A DNA stretch of 64,000 nucleotides from Synechococcus sp. UW140 (GCF_900474295.1 NZ_UCOB01000034.1:1-64000); one strand, 5' to 3'. Shown: positions 1 through 8,405, numbered from the stretch's first letter. Program-made: numbers and translations. The notes: generated by a model not told the origin, from the letters alone.

Positions 1-139
1 TAGCGACAGAATCACAGCCGCCGGCACGGCCAAAGCTGTTGTAGGGATTGGCTTGTGCAGCAGGGCCTGCAACGCTCATCAAGGTGGCACCAGCGGCGAG
101 GGAGGCAGCAGCGGCGGCGATGGTTTTGATCGTGGTCAT
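1..139 (-). CDS. Small secreted protein, N-terminal part (cut by window edge)
   Basis: The first 46 codons read from an ATG at 137-139 toward the left edge; the stop lies outside the window. The start MTTIKTIAAAAASLAAGATL is a classic Sec signal peptide (short basic n-region, Ala/Leu-rich core), with a probable signal peptidase I site after A-Q-A, just before N-P-Y. The visible mature part is rich in Gly, Asn and Ser and has one Cys. This suggests a small periplasmic or secreted protein; I do not recognise the family. A perfect CRP-type palindrome lies about 100 bases upstream, so expression may be controlled by a CRP-family factor. Confidence 0.7.
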   Translation of the reverse strand, partial: MTTIKTIAAAAASLAAGATLMSVAGPAAQANPYNSFGRAGGCDSVA

Positions 140-239
140 TGCTCTGATGGGGGTGATGCGTGGGGCGGGATCTCTCCCTCCGATGCATTCACCATCTCCG
201 CTTTCAGCTCTCCAGCTGATGACCTCCATTCCCTCCAGC

Positions 240-255
240 TGTGAGCTTGCTCACA
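240..255. promoter_or_regulatory. CRP-family operator-like palindrome TGTGA-N6-TCACA
   Basis: The 16 bases TGTGAGCTTGCTCACA match the TGTGA-N6-TCACA consensus of CRP/SYCRP1-type regulators exactly, with perfect dyad symmetry extending into the spacer. The site is 101 bases upstream of the start of the minus-strand secreted-protein gene, a normal distance for an activator site, and about 110 bases from the 3' end of the minus-strand gene at 363-548. Binding is inferred, not shown. It could also act as a small hairpin. Confidence 0.5.
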
Positions 256-362
256 ACAGCGCAAACGCCAGTTAGCGGCTTGGCTGATAGCGCTTGATGA
301 GCTGCCTCAGGCTCGGATCAGTTCTTGAGCGTCCGGCGTCAGTTGACCTTGCAACAAGCCTG

Positions 363-548
363 TCAACGCAGCTGGGTGTCCTGAGGTGGCTCATCACCTT
401 CTTCTTGATTGAGCTGTTGCAGGCGCTCGAACAGCTCTGCATCTCCAACAATGACGCGACGGCTGCCGTCCTCGGCCATGTAGGTGAGCCGTCCCTCTTG
501 ATCCAGCCTCAAAGCGGTCATTGGCGTGACGGGTTGTTGTTCAGCCAT
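363..548 (-). CDS. Small conserved-looking hypothetical protein (61 aa)
   Basis: A compact soluble 61-residue protein starting MAEQQPVTP. I chose the ATG over a GTG one codon upstream. The middle, LTYMAEDGSRRVIVGDAELF, looks like a beta-rich fold followed by a short amphipathic helix, and the tail is acidic (Glu/Asp/Gln-rich). There are no cysteines, membrane segments or known motifs. It stands alone, with the CRP-like palindrome downstream. Function unknown; the main evidence for coding is its sensible, non-repetitive composition compared with the opposite-strand reading. Confidence 0.55.
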   Translation of the reverse strand: MAEQQPVTPMTALRLDQEGRLTYMAEDGSRRVIVGDAELFERLQQLNQEEGDEPPQDTQLR

Positions 549-551
549 CAC

Positions 552-1331
552 TCAGCTCTTGGGAAACGACGTCAGGACGAACGCCATGATCATCGATCCA
601 CTCAAGCGCGCATCCATGGTGGTGTGCTGCATGCAGCAACCGCTATTTACAAGGAGTGCTGCCTGCGCACAAGACGCCGTTCCGCTGCCTCGGCGCAAGT
701 TGAGCAAGAGAACGGTTGCTCACGACCAACGACCAGGGCTAGACACAGTCCAACCGCTTCTGGTGCTATGCCTTTCGGGAATCAAAGAGCAGAACAAGCC
801 AAGCCGCAGTTAGCGCCGAAGCAACCGAAGCTTTTGAATCGTCCCGTCTATCCAGGTCCCTCCCATCACGCCCATAAAGGCTGAAGAGGCCGAACCACTC
901 GGTCGTACAAGCCGTACGTATGAATACTTAGGCGGCCTGTTAGAACGAAGACACGTCATGAGACGGAGCCCTGGGTCGAACACCAGGGCTTTTTCTTGAG
1001 ATGGCAAAGGAGCTCGCGGTCCATCCACTCACCCCATCGGCGTGGGCATTGTCCAACAGGCATAGGACTGCGAAGAGCTCTTGCCCTGGCTTTGCCGAAC
1101 GAATCTGTGATTTGGATTGTTGTTGTTGTGATCAATCTGAATGCTGTCTTGTCGGCGTAGAGGTTTGCGATCACATCCGTTGAAAAAAATCGGCGAAGTT
1201 GATTGTCACTGGCCTTTGTCTCTCAAGTTGCATTGGCTTGGCCTGAGCCTTCTGAAGCTCTGCTATGAGCATGTGTTACGCCGAGTGGTCTCTGTCTTTC
1301 TCCCTCATCAAGATGGGTTTTTACTTGCGTG
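552..1331. other. 780-bp gap with no convincing gene, one terminator
   Basis: No open frame here has convincing protein character. Just before the terminator at 967-995 there is a plus-strand frame (about 836-997) that reads like a short basic protein tail (with the segment RTSRTYEYLGGLLERRHVM), but it has no ATG, GTG or TTG start before that internal Met and runs through the terminator hairpin. It may be a gene remnant or chance. A small RNA ending at the terminator is another possibility. Confidence 0.4.
967..995 (+). terminator. Rho-independent terminator
   Basis: An 8-bp perfect stem (AGCCCTGG / CCAGGGCT) with an 8-base loop is followed directly by a run of T (990-994). This is a textbook intrinsic terminator for plus-strand transcription. 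No recognised plus-strand gene ends just upstream, so it implies an unrecognised transcript (small RNA, very small ORF or remnant) in the preceding few hundred bases. Confidence 0.7.
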
Positions 1332-1940
1332 ATGAAGCTTGAGGGTTGGCCGATTACTGCTTGGATTGCTGGCCTGATTCTTCTTGGCTTGTTGATTCTG
1401 TTCTGCTTGTCTGGCTGGAGCGCGCCAACCATCACGAGCGGGATTGATGCTACGGGTCGCTGCTCTTTGCTGCTTTTTTCTATTGCCTTCACTGCGTCTA
1501 GCCTGCATCGCCTTTGGAGGGTGCCTCTAACAACTTGGACATTGCTGAATAGGCGTTGGATTGGTTTGGGATTTGCTTCGTCTCATTTCATTCACCTCGC
1601 TTTGATTCTCTCGATGTCCTTGTTCTTTCCTGAGCCTTTCTTGAGTCGGCAGTCTATGGGGCAGTGGGTGTTTGGAGGTATTGGATATGGTTTCGTTTTC
1701 CTAATGGCACTGACATCAAGTGATCGTGCCCAGCATTGGATGGGAATGAAAAGTTGGAAAAGGCTTCACTTGACTGGCAGTTATTGGCTTTGGACGGTTT
1801 TTCTTTTCACATACATCAAGCATGCGAAGCAAGGTCCGGATTGGCTTTATCTGCCATTGCTTCTGTTCACAATCGCGCTGCTCCCAATTCGTTTGGCAAA
1901 GCAGATCCCTCCCAGGCCATCCCTAGGTGCCGCCTCTTAA
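1332..1940 (+). CDS. Ferric-reductase-like / MsrQ-like integral membrane protein
   Basis: A 202-residue polytopic membrane protein with about six hydrophobic helices. Its layout resembles the ferric reductase-like transmembrane domain family that includes MsrQ, the heme-binding membrane partner of the periplasmic methionine sulfoxide reductase MsrP. Candidate heme-ligand histidines are visible in SSHFIHLALI (about residue 80) and WKRLHLTGSYWLW (about residue 145), with another near YIKHAK. The ATG is used; a GTG lies directly before it. No msrP-like gene is adjacent, so partner and substrate are unknown. It is convergent with the parA-like gene. Family call is by motif memory only. Confidence 0.65.
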   Translation: MKLEGWPITAWIAGLILLGLLILFCLSGWSAPTITSGIDATGRCSLLLFSIAFTASSLHRLWRVPLTTWTLLNRRWIGLGFASSHFIHLALILSMSLFFPEPFLSRQSMGQWVFGGIGYGFVFLMALTSSDRAQHWMGMKSWKRLHLTGSYWLWTVFLFTYIKHAKQGPDWLYLPLLLFTIALLPIRLAKQIPPRPSLGAAS

Positions 1941-2232
1941 AGAGCACGAGGGCCTTTGATCGTTGCAGGCCTTAGGAGTTTTAGGTTTGAGCTTGATGCC
2001 CTGATCGTCTCTTGCGGGCCTGGACTGGATGAAGGATTTTGACGGCGAGCCTGCTTGCCTCCTCTTGGTTTTTCTTTGTTGAGGCAAGGCTGGCAGGAGA
2101 GATGCTGATCTGATGTGGCCCAGAAGTTTGCAGAGAAACCTGCTTCAGGGCTGTAATTGTGGATCAGATTTTTGCTTTCGTTGCATCTTGAAGGGTGAAG
2201 ATGTTCACCCCCACCTTTTCTGCAAGCCTGCG

Positions 2233-2925
2233 TTAGGCGGCGATTCTCTCTTCGATCAACGTTGTGTCCCAGCCAATGGGTTGCATCGGAATGATGGTTG
2301 CTCGTTCGGGGACTAACTTTTTAATCTCCTCACAGGCCATACGGTAGGCATGCCAACCAATCATTCGTCTCGGATCTGACTTGCCTGAATTTGCAGTTGC
2401 TTTGTCGACGGTCACCCCAGCATTCTCTGCTTTCTCAAAGGCGCTGAGAAGAGGGATCTGCGCTTTGAGTACTGGTATATCTGCTGCCTCCAGTTGTTGA
2501 CGGATTTTTTTCGCGACTTGGTTTTTTCTTGCATCGACTTTGACTAGAAGTGCGGCAAATGGCACATTGAAACTCTTCAAATGCTCGGCCATCTCAAGGG
2601 TGAGTTCCAGTGAGCGAGTTTGTGCTGCTGTCGGCAGAATGATGACATCAGCTCCGTCAACAAGGTTTTTGATCTCTTCCTTGCTACTGCTTGCCTGACC
2701 ATCCGTCACAATGACATCTGCATATCGGCTTGCTTTTGCAGCAGCTTCAATGGGTACGACTTCAAATTGAAGCAGGCCTCGAGCGGCATATGCGCTGGCG
2801 GAACGGTTCCGGTCTGCATCGACGAGAACAACTGACGGGTAGGAACTAGCAAGGCCTGCGGCGATGTGAACACTCGTGCAGGTCTTGGCAACGCCCCCTT
2901 TTTGGCCAAAGACTGTAATAAACAT
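2233..2925 (-). CDS. ParA/MinD-family partition ATPase (orphan)
   Basis: A 230-residue P-loop ATPase with the deviant Walker A KGGVAKT near residue 10, the signature of the ParA/MinD/Soj superfamily, followed by a VVLVDADRN switch segment and a VIILPTAAQT strand. ParA proteins bind nonspecific DNA when ATP-loaded and position DNA or large protein assemblies with a ParB-like partner. I chose the second ATG because GGATGG sits at a ribosome-binding distance. The size fits short ParA forms without an N-terminal HTH. Immediately upstream is a frame-disrupted gene (3094-3636) that may have encoded the partner. No replication gene is present, so plasmid or island ancestry is only a possibility. Confidence 0.85.
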   Translation of the reverse strand: MFITVFGQKGGVAKTCTSVHIAAGLASSYPSVVLVDADRNRSASAYAARGLLQFEVVPIEAAAKASRYADVIVTDGQASSSKEEIKNLVDGADVIILPTAAQTRSLELTLEMAEHLKSFNVPFAALLVKVDARKNQVAKKIRQQLEAADIPVLKAQIPLLSAFEKAENAGVTVDKATANSGKSDPRRMIGWHAYRMACEEIKKLVPERATIIPMQPIGWDTTLIEERIAA

Positions 2926-3093
2926 GACGACCATCCATTTTTCGATTTATAGCGTCTATTCCCTGTTCAGCAACTGGCCTCCTTTCAGCATGCAGGCTTG
3001 CCTTGTGGGTCGATTGGTCGATTGGCACGCTTGAGAATCTGTTGCTTCAGCACTGTTTGTGAGTGGGTGTTGTTTCCACGATCTTTCCAGGCC

Positions 3094-3636
3094 TCAGGAA
3101 CGGGGTGAGTCATTCTTTTTGGCCTCGTTCGTGAGGTTGATGCCCAGCTCCTTCATTGAATTGATTGTGTCGTTCACAGCCGGGACATATGCAATGCGTC
3201 GCCTGACCTTGTCAATGAGCTCAAAGAGCCGCTCGGGTATTGACTTTGGCTGGGTCGACATTCGGAGTATTTGCTGAAGCAGCCTTTCCGCATTGCACTA
3301 CGATACGGCTCCGCAATGATCTGCGCATCCCTTTTCAAGAGTTGGTGAGGGATCAAGCAAGGGTCTTTTCTGATCCTCTCGCCACAGAGCAGCTCTTGAT
3401 TGTGTGTGAAAGCTCCCATAACAAGATTGCAACTGATTGTCGACTGCAGGCAGCTCATCTTCATCCACCCTTTGCTTCGGGGCTGGCGACCATGACAGGG
3501 ATGGGTCTGGCATCGGATTGCTCGCCACCCGGGGTGGTTTTGTTGCCGGTTTTCTTTTTGCCAGCCAATTTGTTGGTGATGGATCATGCGCAAGCCCTGG
3601 CAGCGCCACAAAAAAGGGCGGCCCCACAACAGCCAC
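3094..3636 (-). pseudogene. Frame-disrupted putative ParA-partner gene
   Basis: Protein-like sequence on this strand moves between frames. The first part (from about 3636, with LAKRKPATKPPRVASNP and an acidic patch DEDELPAVDNQL) is in one frame. The middle (about 3410-3295, QELLCGERIRKDP and HQLLKRDAQIIAEPYR) is in a second frame. The end (about 3288-3094, NAERLLQQILRMSTQPKS to EAKKNDSPRS) is back in the first frame, after a TAG at 3298-3300. Two compensating single-base shifts would give one protein of about 150 residues with charged helices. Otherwise the last part alone is an intact 55-residue ORF (ATG 3259-3261, stop 3094-3096). Position 160 bases before parA suggests a ParB-like or adaptor role. 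Sequencing error cannot be excluded. Confidence 0.5.
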
Positions 3637-3747
3637 CCTTCAGGTTTCAGTTAGGGGTGCTCGACGTCCCCTTGTATTCATTGTCTGTAGCCCTAGGAAC
3701 ATGTGCATGAGGTCTCTTACCTATTCCTGGATCCGTCCCTGACCATA

Positions 3748-3780
3748 AGAAAGGGGTGTACCCCTCGTACACCCCTTTCT
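3748..3780. repeat. Perfect 14-bp inverted repeat (long hairpin)
   Basis: AGAAAGGGGTGTAC is followed by the 5-base loop CCCTC and the exact reverse complement GTACACCCCTTTCT. There is no T-run on either side, so it is not a standard intrinsic terminator. It sits in the gene-poor stretch upstream of the disrupted parA partner gene. It could be a protein-binding palindrome, for example a partition site, or an RNA structural element. Confidence 0.75.
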
Positions 3781-4553
3781 GAGTGGGGCCGGATCCCCCC
3801 TTCAGTGTCCGCTCTCTTGTGAGCTTATGCCTGGGTATCTGTGCTCATTGCGCGTCAGTTTTGTATTGCTGCAAACCGTTCGCTCCTCTGCGGAGAGATG
3901 TTCCTCTGTGTGATCTCGATCCAGGAGTCCATCTCTGCTGGGATCTCTGGCTCCAGATCCCTTTGGATGCCCCTCACCGACTGGGGTTTTCAAGCTTTTG
4001 CTGTGATGTTTTGCACTCGCTCTCTGTCGCAGTCCATCGGCGACAGGCACCAGGATCCTTTCATTGCTCCAAGGGGACTCTTTGATGCGGTCTGTTTTTC
4101 GGCTTTGACTCAAACTTGATGTGGGCAAGGGTTTAATGGCTTCCCTTGGTCCGACCTGGTTAGTGGGGGATTGGTTGTCGCATCCTCTCCCCTGCTTTCC
4201 AATCCATTCGCTGCATCTGCCCGGCTTTGGAGAGCAGCTGAGAATGTTGATGATCTGCTTGTGACCAAGTCAGGCTGGCACTTTGATTGAGACGTACGCA
4301 AGCAAGAGGTTCAGTTTGTACTCGATTTGTGTGCGCTCGTTTTGTGGAGGCCGCTGGACATGGGCCTCCGCACCTTTGGGTACTTCGCGATGCATCATCG
4401 TGTTCTCGATCTGCTTGGCTGATGGCGGAGAATCATCGAACTCAGATGGAGTCGAAACAGCTGAGTAGAAGGTTCAGGGGAGGCGGTCGCGTCTGTCCTG
4501 AATCTTCCGCCACTGGAGAGTTCAAACTGCTTTTCAGTCGGTGACCGGTTAGC

Positions 4554-4581
4554 AGAGGAGGGATGACCTGTTCCCTCCTCT
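4554..4581. repeat. Perfect 10-bp inverted repeat
   Basis: AGAGGAGGGA, an 8-base loop (TGACCTGT), then TCCCTCCTCT, its exact reverse complement. No T-run follows on either strand. It is the second long hairpin in this gene-poor stretch and its function is unknown. Confidence 0.6.
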
Positions 4582-4834
4582 GTTCTCCTCCCAAGGGCTG
4601 AGCTAACATTTTGCTGGGAGTGTTAGAGCTTGTTGATTGACCTGGTTCAGCCTGAATCTGTGATAGATGGCATTTATGGCGCTCCCTCTCCAGCCAATCG
4701 ACTTTTGAGTCGTGGCTCATCACGGTGCATTTGTAGGCCTGATTTAGGCCGCCTTTAAAGGTCTGCTGTACGCGCTCGATTGCTCTCGTTGTTGATTGTT
4801 AAGGGTTTGGCTATTTGTGCAGTTCATTCTTTCT

Positions 4835-5134
4835 TTATCCTGTCGTATTTATGTGATCTAGGTCGTGCAGGATGTGGATGACATGATCTCTTCTGACCTT
4901 TCTGATCTTTCCGTCTGTGACGTTTGCAATGAGGATTCCTGATGCTCCATTGGCGTGCTTTGGCTCTGGCCTGCCACAGGTGACCTGGCCCATCCACCAT
5001 CGCTTGTCGTTTGTGATTGTGGGGTTGCCGTGCTCGTTGACAATCACATAGTGACCAGTTTTCGGTTGCATGCTCATCGCGCTTGCTACATCGATACCGG
5101 TTTCGGAACGATTGGCTTCGTGGTTGGTGGGCAT
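4835..5134 (-). CDS. Hypothetical small soluble protein (99 aa)
   Basis: A 99-residue protein with ordinary composition. The core from about residue 27 (HYVIVNEHGNP, then RWWMGQVTCGRPEP) and the following beta-rich stretch suggest a small beta-barrel or SH3-like fold; the C-terminal part, VRRDHVIHILHDLD, looks like a helix. The true start may be one of the internal Met codons near residues 20-22, because the first 20 residues are less structured. It is isolated, with no operon partner within 250 bases on either side. I do not recognise a family; coding is supported by its sensible sequence compared with surrounding frames. Confidence 0.55.
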   Translation of the reverse strand: MPTNHEANRSETGIDVASAMSMQPKTGHYVIVNEHGNPTITNDKRWWMGQVTCGRPEPKHANGASGILIANVTDGKIRKVRRDHVIHILHDLDHINTTG

Positions 5135-5388
5135 GGGTGCAAGGCGAACTCTTCTGGTTTAGGGCTTGCTGAGGTCAGGAGTGTGAATTGCTCTGGTGAG
5201 ATGTGCGACAGAATGCATCTCGCCTGAGATGGGGCTCATCTCAATTTCGCCCTGTTGTTCCTTGATAAGTGTCGTCTTTGGTTGCATTCAGGATGTGTAG
5301 TCGCTGCTTCCTTTGTCTTCAAGTTCACAACGATTGAATCCTTGCCTTGAGGCTTCTATCATGTGGTGAGATGTGGGACTAGAGTTCA

Positions 5389-6096
5389 ATGGATTCAGCT
5401 CTTAATACGCTTTCTGTTGATATCGGCGGTACAGGCCTGAAGCTGATTGTTCTTGACTCCAATGGCGCTCCACTTTGCGATCGAAAACGTGTTGAGACCC
5501 CTCACCCAGCAACGCCTGATGCAGTTTTGAAGGCTCTTGTTGAGCTCACGCTTGACGTGCCAGCTTTTTCCAGGGTTTCAGTTGGATTCCCAGGGGTCGT
5601 TCGCTCTGGCGTGGTTGTGACAGCTGTCAATCTCGACGAGCATTGGCCAGGTACTGAGCTCGGTTTGCAGCTCGAGCAGCTGCTTCATAGGCCTGTCAAG
5701 GTTGCTAATGATGCTGATGTTCAGGGGTATGGCTGTATCACTGGTCAAGGAGTGGAGATGGTGTTGACGCTCGGAACCGGAATGGGGTCTGCGCTGTTCA
5801 TTAATGGGACTTTGGTCCCTAATCTTGAGCTCGCCCATCATCCTTTGAAGAAGGGCATGACGTATGAAGACTATGTCGGTCGACATGCACTTGAGCTGAT
5901 TGGTAAGCAGAAATGGGTTAAACGGGTCCAAAAGGTGGTACGGCAAACAATGCCAATCTGGAATTGGGATCTCATGCATTTAGGTGGCGGAAATGCCAAG
6001 CTTTTAAAGGAGGCTGATCTGCCTGAGCATGTTGAGATCCATTCGAATAAGGCGGGGGTTCTGGGTGGATATTATCTTTGGAAGAGTGAAGATTAG
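5389..6096 (+). CDS. ROK-family sugar kinase, polyphosphate glucokinase-like
   Basis: A 235-residue sugar kinase of the ASKHA fold. DIGGTGLK near residue 11 is the phosphate-binding loop typical of polyphosphate/ATP glucokinases, NDADVQGYG near residue 105 carries the likely catalytic Asp, and LGTGMGSALF near residue 125 is the second phosphate motif. The expected reaction is glucose to glucose-6-phosphate in the cytoplasm using polyphosphate or ATP. It is short for a ROK protein but close to PPGK size. The C-terminal LMHLGGGNAKLL matches the adenosine-binding region. No sugar-metabolism neighbours are present. The phosphoryl donor cannot be read from sequence alone. Confidence 0.85.
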   Translation: MDSALNTLSVDIGGTGLKLIVLDSNGAPLCDRKRVETPHPATPDAVLKALVELTLDVPAFSRVSVGFPGVVRSGVVVTAVNLDEHWPGTELGLQLEQLLHRPVKVANDADVQGYGCITGQGVEMVLTLGTGMGSALFINGTLVPNLELAHHPLKKGMTYEDYVGRHALELIGKQKWVKRVQKVVRQTMPIWNWDLMHLGGGNAKLLKEADLPEHVEIHSNKAGVLGGYYLWKSED

Positions 6097-6510
6097 TTTT
6101 CGGAGACATAGTGTGATTGGCCTGCTGTTGTTTGTTACTCAGCCTGGGTTGTCGTCTTTCGGCCTGTTTGGGTGATGGGTCTCGGAGACAGGTTTGGCTC
6201 TTGGCATCTTTGCTCTTTCATGCTGCATCGATGTGTGCTCTGCTGACCCAATGGCCTTCAGGGATGTTCGTCGCTACCTGGTTCATGGTCTGGGTCGTCA
6301 GATAATCTCCATCGTAGCTGTTCTCGTTGGCTCCTCTGGACGGGATCTCGCTAGGATGTGTGGAAATCAGCTGATGGATAAGGATCTTTTTGACGCTTGA
6401 ATTGCGTCGTGCTTAGCGATCCGTTCCTTGCATTTCTGTAATCACACCGTTGGCTCACGGGGCGTAATTAAAGCTGATGGCTAGCGTTCGAAAACTTGCG
6501 CGGATTGGCC
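6097..6510. other. Gap without a supported gene
   Basis: About 410 bases between the glucokinase-like gene and the DUF4079 gene. Two short plus-strand frames (6117-6305 and 6194-6400) overlap each other and lack recognisable features; the first has a hydrophobic stretch but nothing else. No terminator or RNA gene was identified. Confidence 0.35.
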
Positions 6511-7200
6511 ATGACGGCAGTGGACTGGCTCTGGCTTCTTCACCCTTTTCTGGCGGTCGTTCTGATCTATCCCCTCATCGGCATGGTGTTGCACCTCGGT
6601 CTGCAGACCAGAGCACGCCGCCAGAAGACCAACCTCAAGCTTCCGCCAACGGTTGGCCGTAGCCATTCCGATCTGGGGCAATGGTTAGCGGCAGGAGTGG
6701 TGGTGCTGGTGTTAATCGCCCTCTCTGTGGTGATTGCCAGCAAAGCCCCCCTCGCCGAATTCGAGGGAGGTGCGTCCCGTTTGATTCAGCTCATGCTGGT
6801 TTTGCTCGGCACGCTGATGAGCTTGGTGGCCCTCTGGCGCAGTCGCGCACCTGGCCTGCGCTTGGCTTTTTCGCTCATCACCTGGCTTGGGGTGCTCACC
6901 CTTGGTGCTCAGCCAGAAGTCTGGCGCCTCTCCGATAGCCCTCTAACGACTGCTTTCTGGCAATCGCATTACTGGGCCGGTGTTGGCGTCACAGGGCTGA
7001 TGCTGTTTTCCCTTGGTGCCCGGCCAGAGATCCTGCGCGATCTTCGCCTGCGCCGCTTGCACGTCACTGCAAGTGTGTTGGCGGCGGTGCTGTTTGTGGC
7101 CCAAGGTCTCACCGGCACGCGCGATCTGCTTGAGATTCCGCTGAGCTGGCAAAAACCAGCGGTGTATGGGTGCGATTTCGTTCTACGGAACTGTCCGTAG
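6511..7200 (+). CDS. DUF4079 integral membrane protein
   Basis: A 229-residue membrane protein with about six hydrophobic segments. It starts MTAVDWLWLLHPFLAVVLIY; an ATG five codons further upstream is possible. The opening W-LLHP, the polar cytoplasmic loop with QTRARRQKTN near residue 35, and the conserved-looking FWQSHYWAG in the fourth or fifth helix fit DUF4079, a family widespread in cyanobacteria and plastid-bearing lineages and of unknown function. Histidines in helices 1 and 5 could ligate heme, but that is speculation. It is monocistronic, and the next gene is convergent. Confidence 0.7.
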   Translation: MTAVDWLWLLHPFLAVVLIYPLIGMVLHLGLQTRARRQKTNLKLPPTVGRSHSDLGQWLAAGVVVLVLIALSVVIASKAPLAEFEGGASRLIQLMLVLLGTLMSLVALWRSRAPGLRLAFSLITWLGVLTLGAQPEVWRLSDSPLTTAFWQSHYWAGVGVTGLMLFSLGARPEILRDLRLRRLHVTASVLAAVLFVAQGLTGTRDLLEIPLSWQKPAVYGCDFVLRNCP

Positions 7201-7254
7201 AGCGTGATGATCGTCGATCAACAAGGCAGCAGCTTTGCTTGGCGCTCCACTGTC

Positions 7255-8109
7255 TTATTGGCCGATTTGCTGCTGAAGGCTCTCAAGCAAGGCCAGCACG
7301 GCCGGCTCATTGGCGTGTTGCGCCAAAACCACCAGGTGTTCGGTGTAGGTGTAGGGCTCGAAGTTTTGATCCACCTGCCAGGGGAGTGGTTGAGCTATTC
7401 GCATCTCTGGGGTGAGATAAGCCATCAGGAAGCTTTCTCCCGAATGCCGTGACGGCCGCAGGGCCAAGGTTTTGTGTCGCTCTGGCTGGTTGATCGAGAG
7501 CAACGCTTCAAACCACTCTTGGGAGCGCTCGCGACAACTGGCGGGGAGGAAGGGCATCAGCTTCAGCTCCAGATTGCCGTTCTCCAAGCTCCATTGGAAA
7601 CGATCCGCAAGGTCGCTTTCGCTCTGATTGTTCCGGTTCAGAACGGTGAGGTCGATCGGGCGGTTGTGCAGCTCAAGGATGAAGAGATCGTCGCGATCGT
7701 CGGGAATCTGCGTTGGCGTGGCCAGACAGGCGTCCAGGACGTGTTCTCTTAACAGCGTCACTGGATCTGTGCAACTGAGGGCTGCTATCTGCGGGTTCAT
7801 TGTCCAGCCCTCGGGTGGAACAACGCCCTGTTTGTTCTGAAGCCAGAAGGGAGCCTGGAGACGAAGGCGTAACCGACGTTTGAGTCGAGCCATCTGGTGC
7901 ACCTGGCGTTCTAGATCCAGAAGCTGAAGGTCGCCTGATACCTCCAACTCACGCTTGGTGCGTTTCAGCTCAATTCCGAATCGGCCAAGAACCTTGTGGT
8001 TGCGCCGAGAAATTGTGCTTTGGGTGGAAAACTCAGCTTCAGCTGCTCGATCTGTCGAGCCAAGCCAGAGGGTCAAATCGAGGGCTGAAAGTTGTTCCTC
8101 GGTGACCAT
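7255..8109 (-). CDS. LysR-like HTH transcriptional regulator (divergent C-terminus)
   Basis: A 284-residue protein. Residues 1-50 form a winged HTH of LysR type: EEQLSALDLTLWLGSTDRAA, then a recognition helix around TQSTISRRNHKVLGRFG. The rest is a mixed alpha/beta region that could be the periplasmic-binding-protein-like effector domain. It includes DDLFILELHNRPIDLTVLN and FLMAYLTPEMRIAQPLPWQV, but is shorter and more divergent than canonical LysR proteins. It is predicted to bind DNA and repress or activate an unknown target. LysR regulators are often divergent from their target; here the nfu gene upstream is on the same strand, 50 bases away. Confidence 0.65.
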   Translation of the reverse strand: MVTEEQLSALDLTLWLGSTDRAAEAEFSTQSTISRRNHKVLGRFGIELKRTKRELEVSGDLQLLDLERQVHQMARLKRRLRLRLQAPFWLQNKQGVVPPEGWTMNPQIAALSCTDPVTLLREHVLDACLATPTQIPDDRDDLFILELHNRPIDLTVLNRNNQSESDLADRFQWSLENGNLELKLMPFLPASCRERSQEWFEALLSINQPERHKTLALRPSRHSGESFLMAYLTPEMRIAQPLPWQVDQNFEPYTYTEHLVVLAQHANEPAVLALLESLQQQIGQ

Positions 8110-8159
8110 TAAGCAGAATTGACTTACCCAAATTTATTCGGCTTTCAAGGAAATGGTTC

Positions 8160-8405
8160 TCAAAGCACCTGCACCACTTCGCTCACCTCTGGGATCGATT
8201 CGCGCATCTTGCGCTCGATTCCCATTTTGAGGGTCATGGTGCTGCTCGGGCAGCTGCCACAGGCGCCCTGCAGACGCACTTTCACCACAGGCCCATCAAT
8301 CTCCACGACCTCAACGTTGCCACCATCGGCCATCAGGAATGGGCGCAGCTCATCCAGCACCTTTTCCACGTTTTCGCTTGTGAGCGGCAGTGTTTCAGTA
8401 CTCAT
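8160..8405 (-). CDS. nfu: NifU-like iron-sulfur scaffold/carrier (Nfu)
   Basis: An 81-residue single-domain NifU C-terminal protein. It has the diagnostic CGSC (CxxC) near residue 50, in [20 protein letters not shown], preceded by [19 protein letters not shown], the canonical Nfu strand-turn region. Two subunits bridge a [4Fe-4S] or [2Fe-2S] cluster across the CxxC pairs and hand it to acceptors; in cyanobacteria and plastids Nfu supports photosystem I assembly. I chose the ATG at 8403-8405 ([13 protein letters not shown]), matching single-domain family length, over an upstream in-frame Met. It is divergent from mqo. Confidence 0.95.
   Translation of the reverse strand: MSTETLPLTSENVEKVLDELRPFLMADGGNVEVVEIDGPVVKVRLQGACGSCPSSTMTLKMGIERKMRESIPEVSEVVQVL

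Larger units (their letters stand above)
3637..4834. other. 1.2-kb gene-poor stretch with inverted repeats
   Basis: No frame here shows convincing protein features. The longest minus-strand readings (about 3802-4128 and 4442-4723) are rich in Arg, Ser and Pro, without folds or motifs I can recognise. Two strong hairpins (3748-3780 and 4554-4581) are the only clear structure. The whole looks like decayed accessory DNA next to a ParA gene. Confidence 0.4.

Noticed and set aside
294-884. Plus-strand frame of 196 codons
   Set aside because: Overlaps the small minus-strand gene and is Arg/Gln/Ser rich with no structure; likely spurious.
1141-1332. 63-codon plus-strand frame ending with overlap at the MsrQ-like start
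   Set aside because: The end overlap suggested coupling, but the peptide is a random mixture of Leu, Cys and Arg with no pattern.
3240-3710. Plus-strand frame of 156 codons
   Set aside because: Antisense to the disrupted ParA-partner gene; no RBS or motif, and the minus-strand frames read like natural helices.
3802-4128. Minus-strand 108-codon frame in the gene-poor stretch
   Set aside because: Low hydrophobicity, Ser/Arg/His-rich, no motif and no RBS; not supported.
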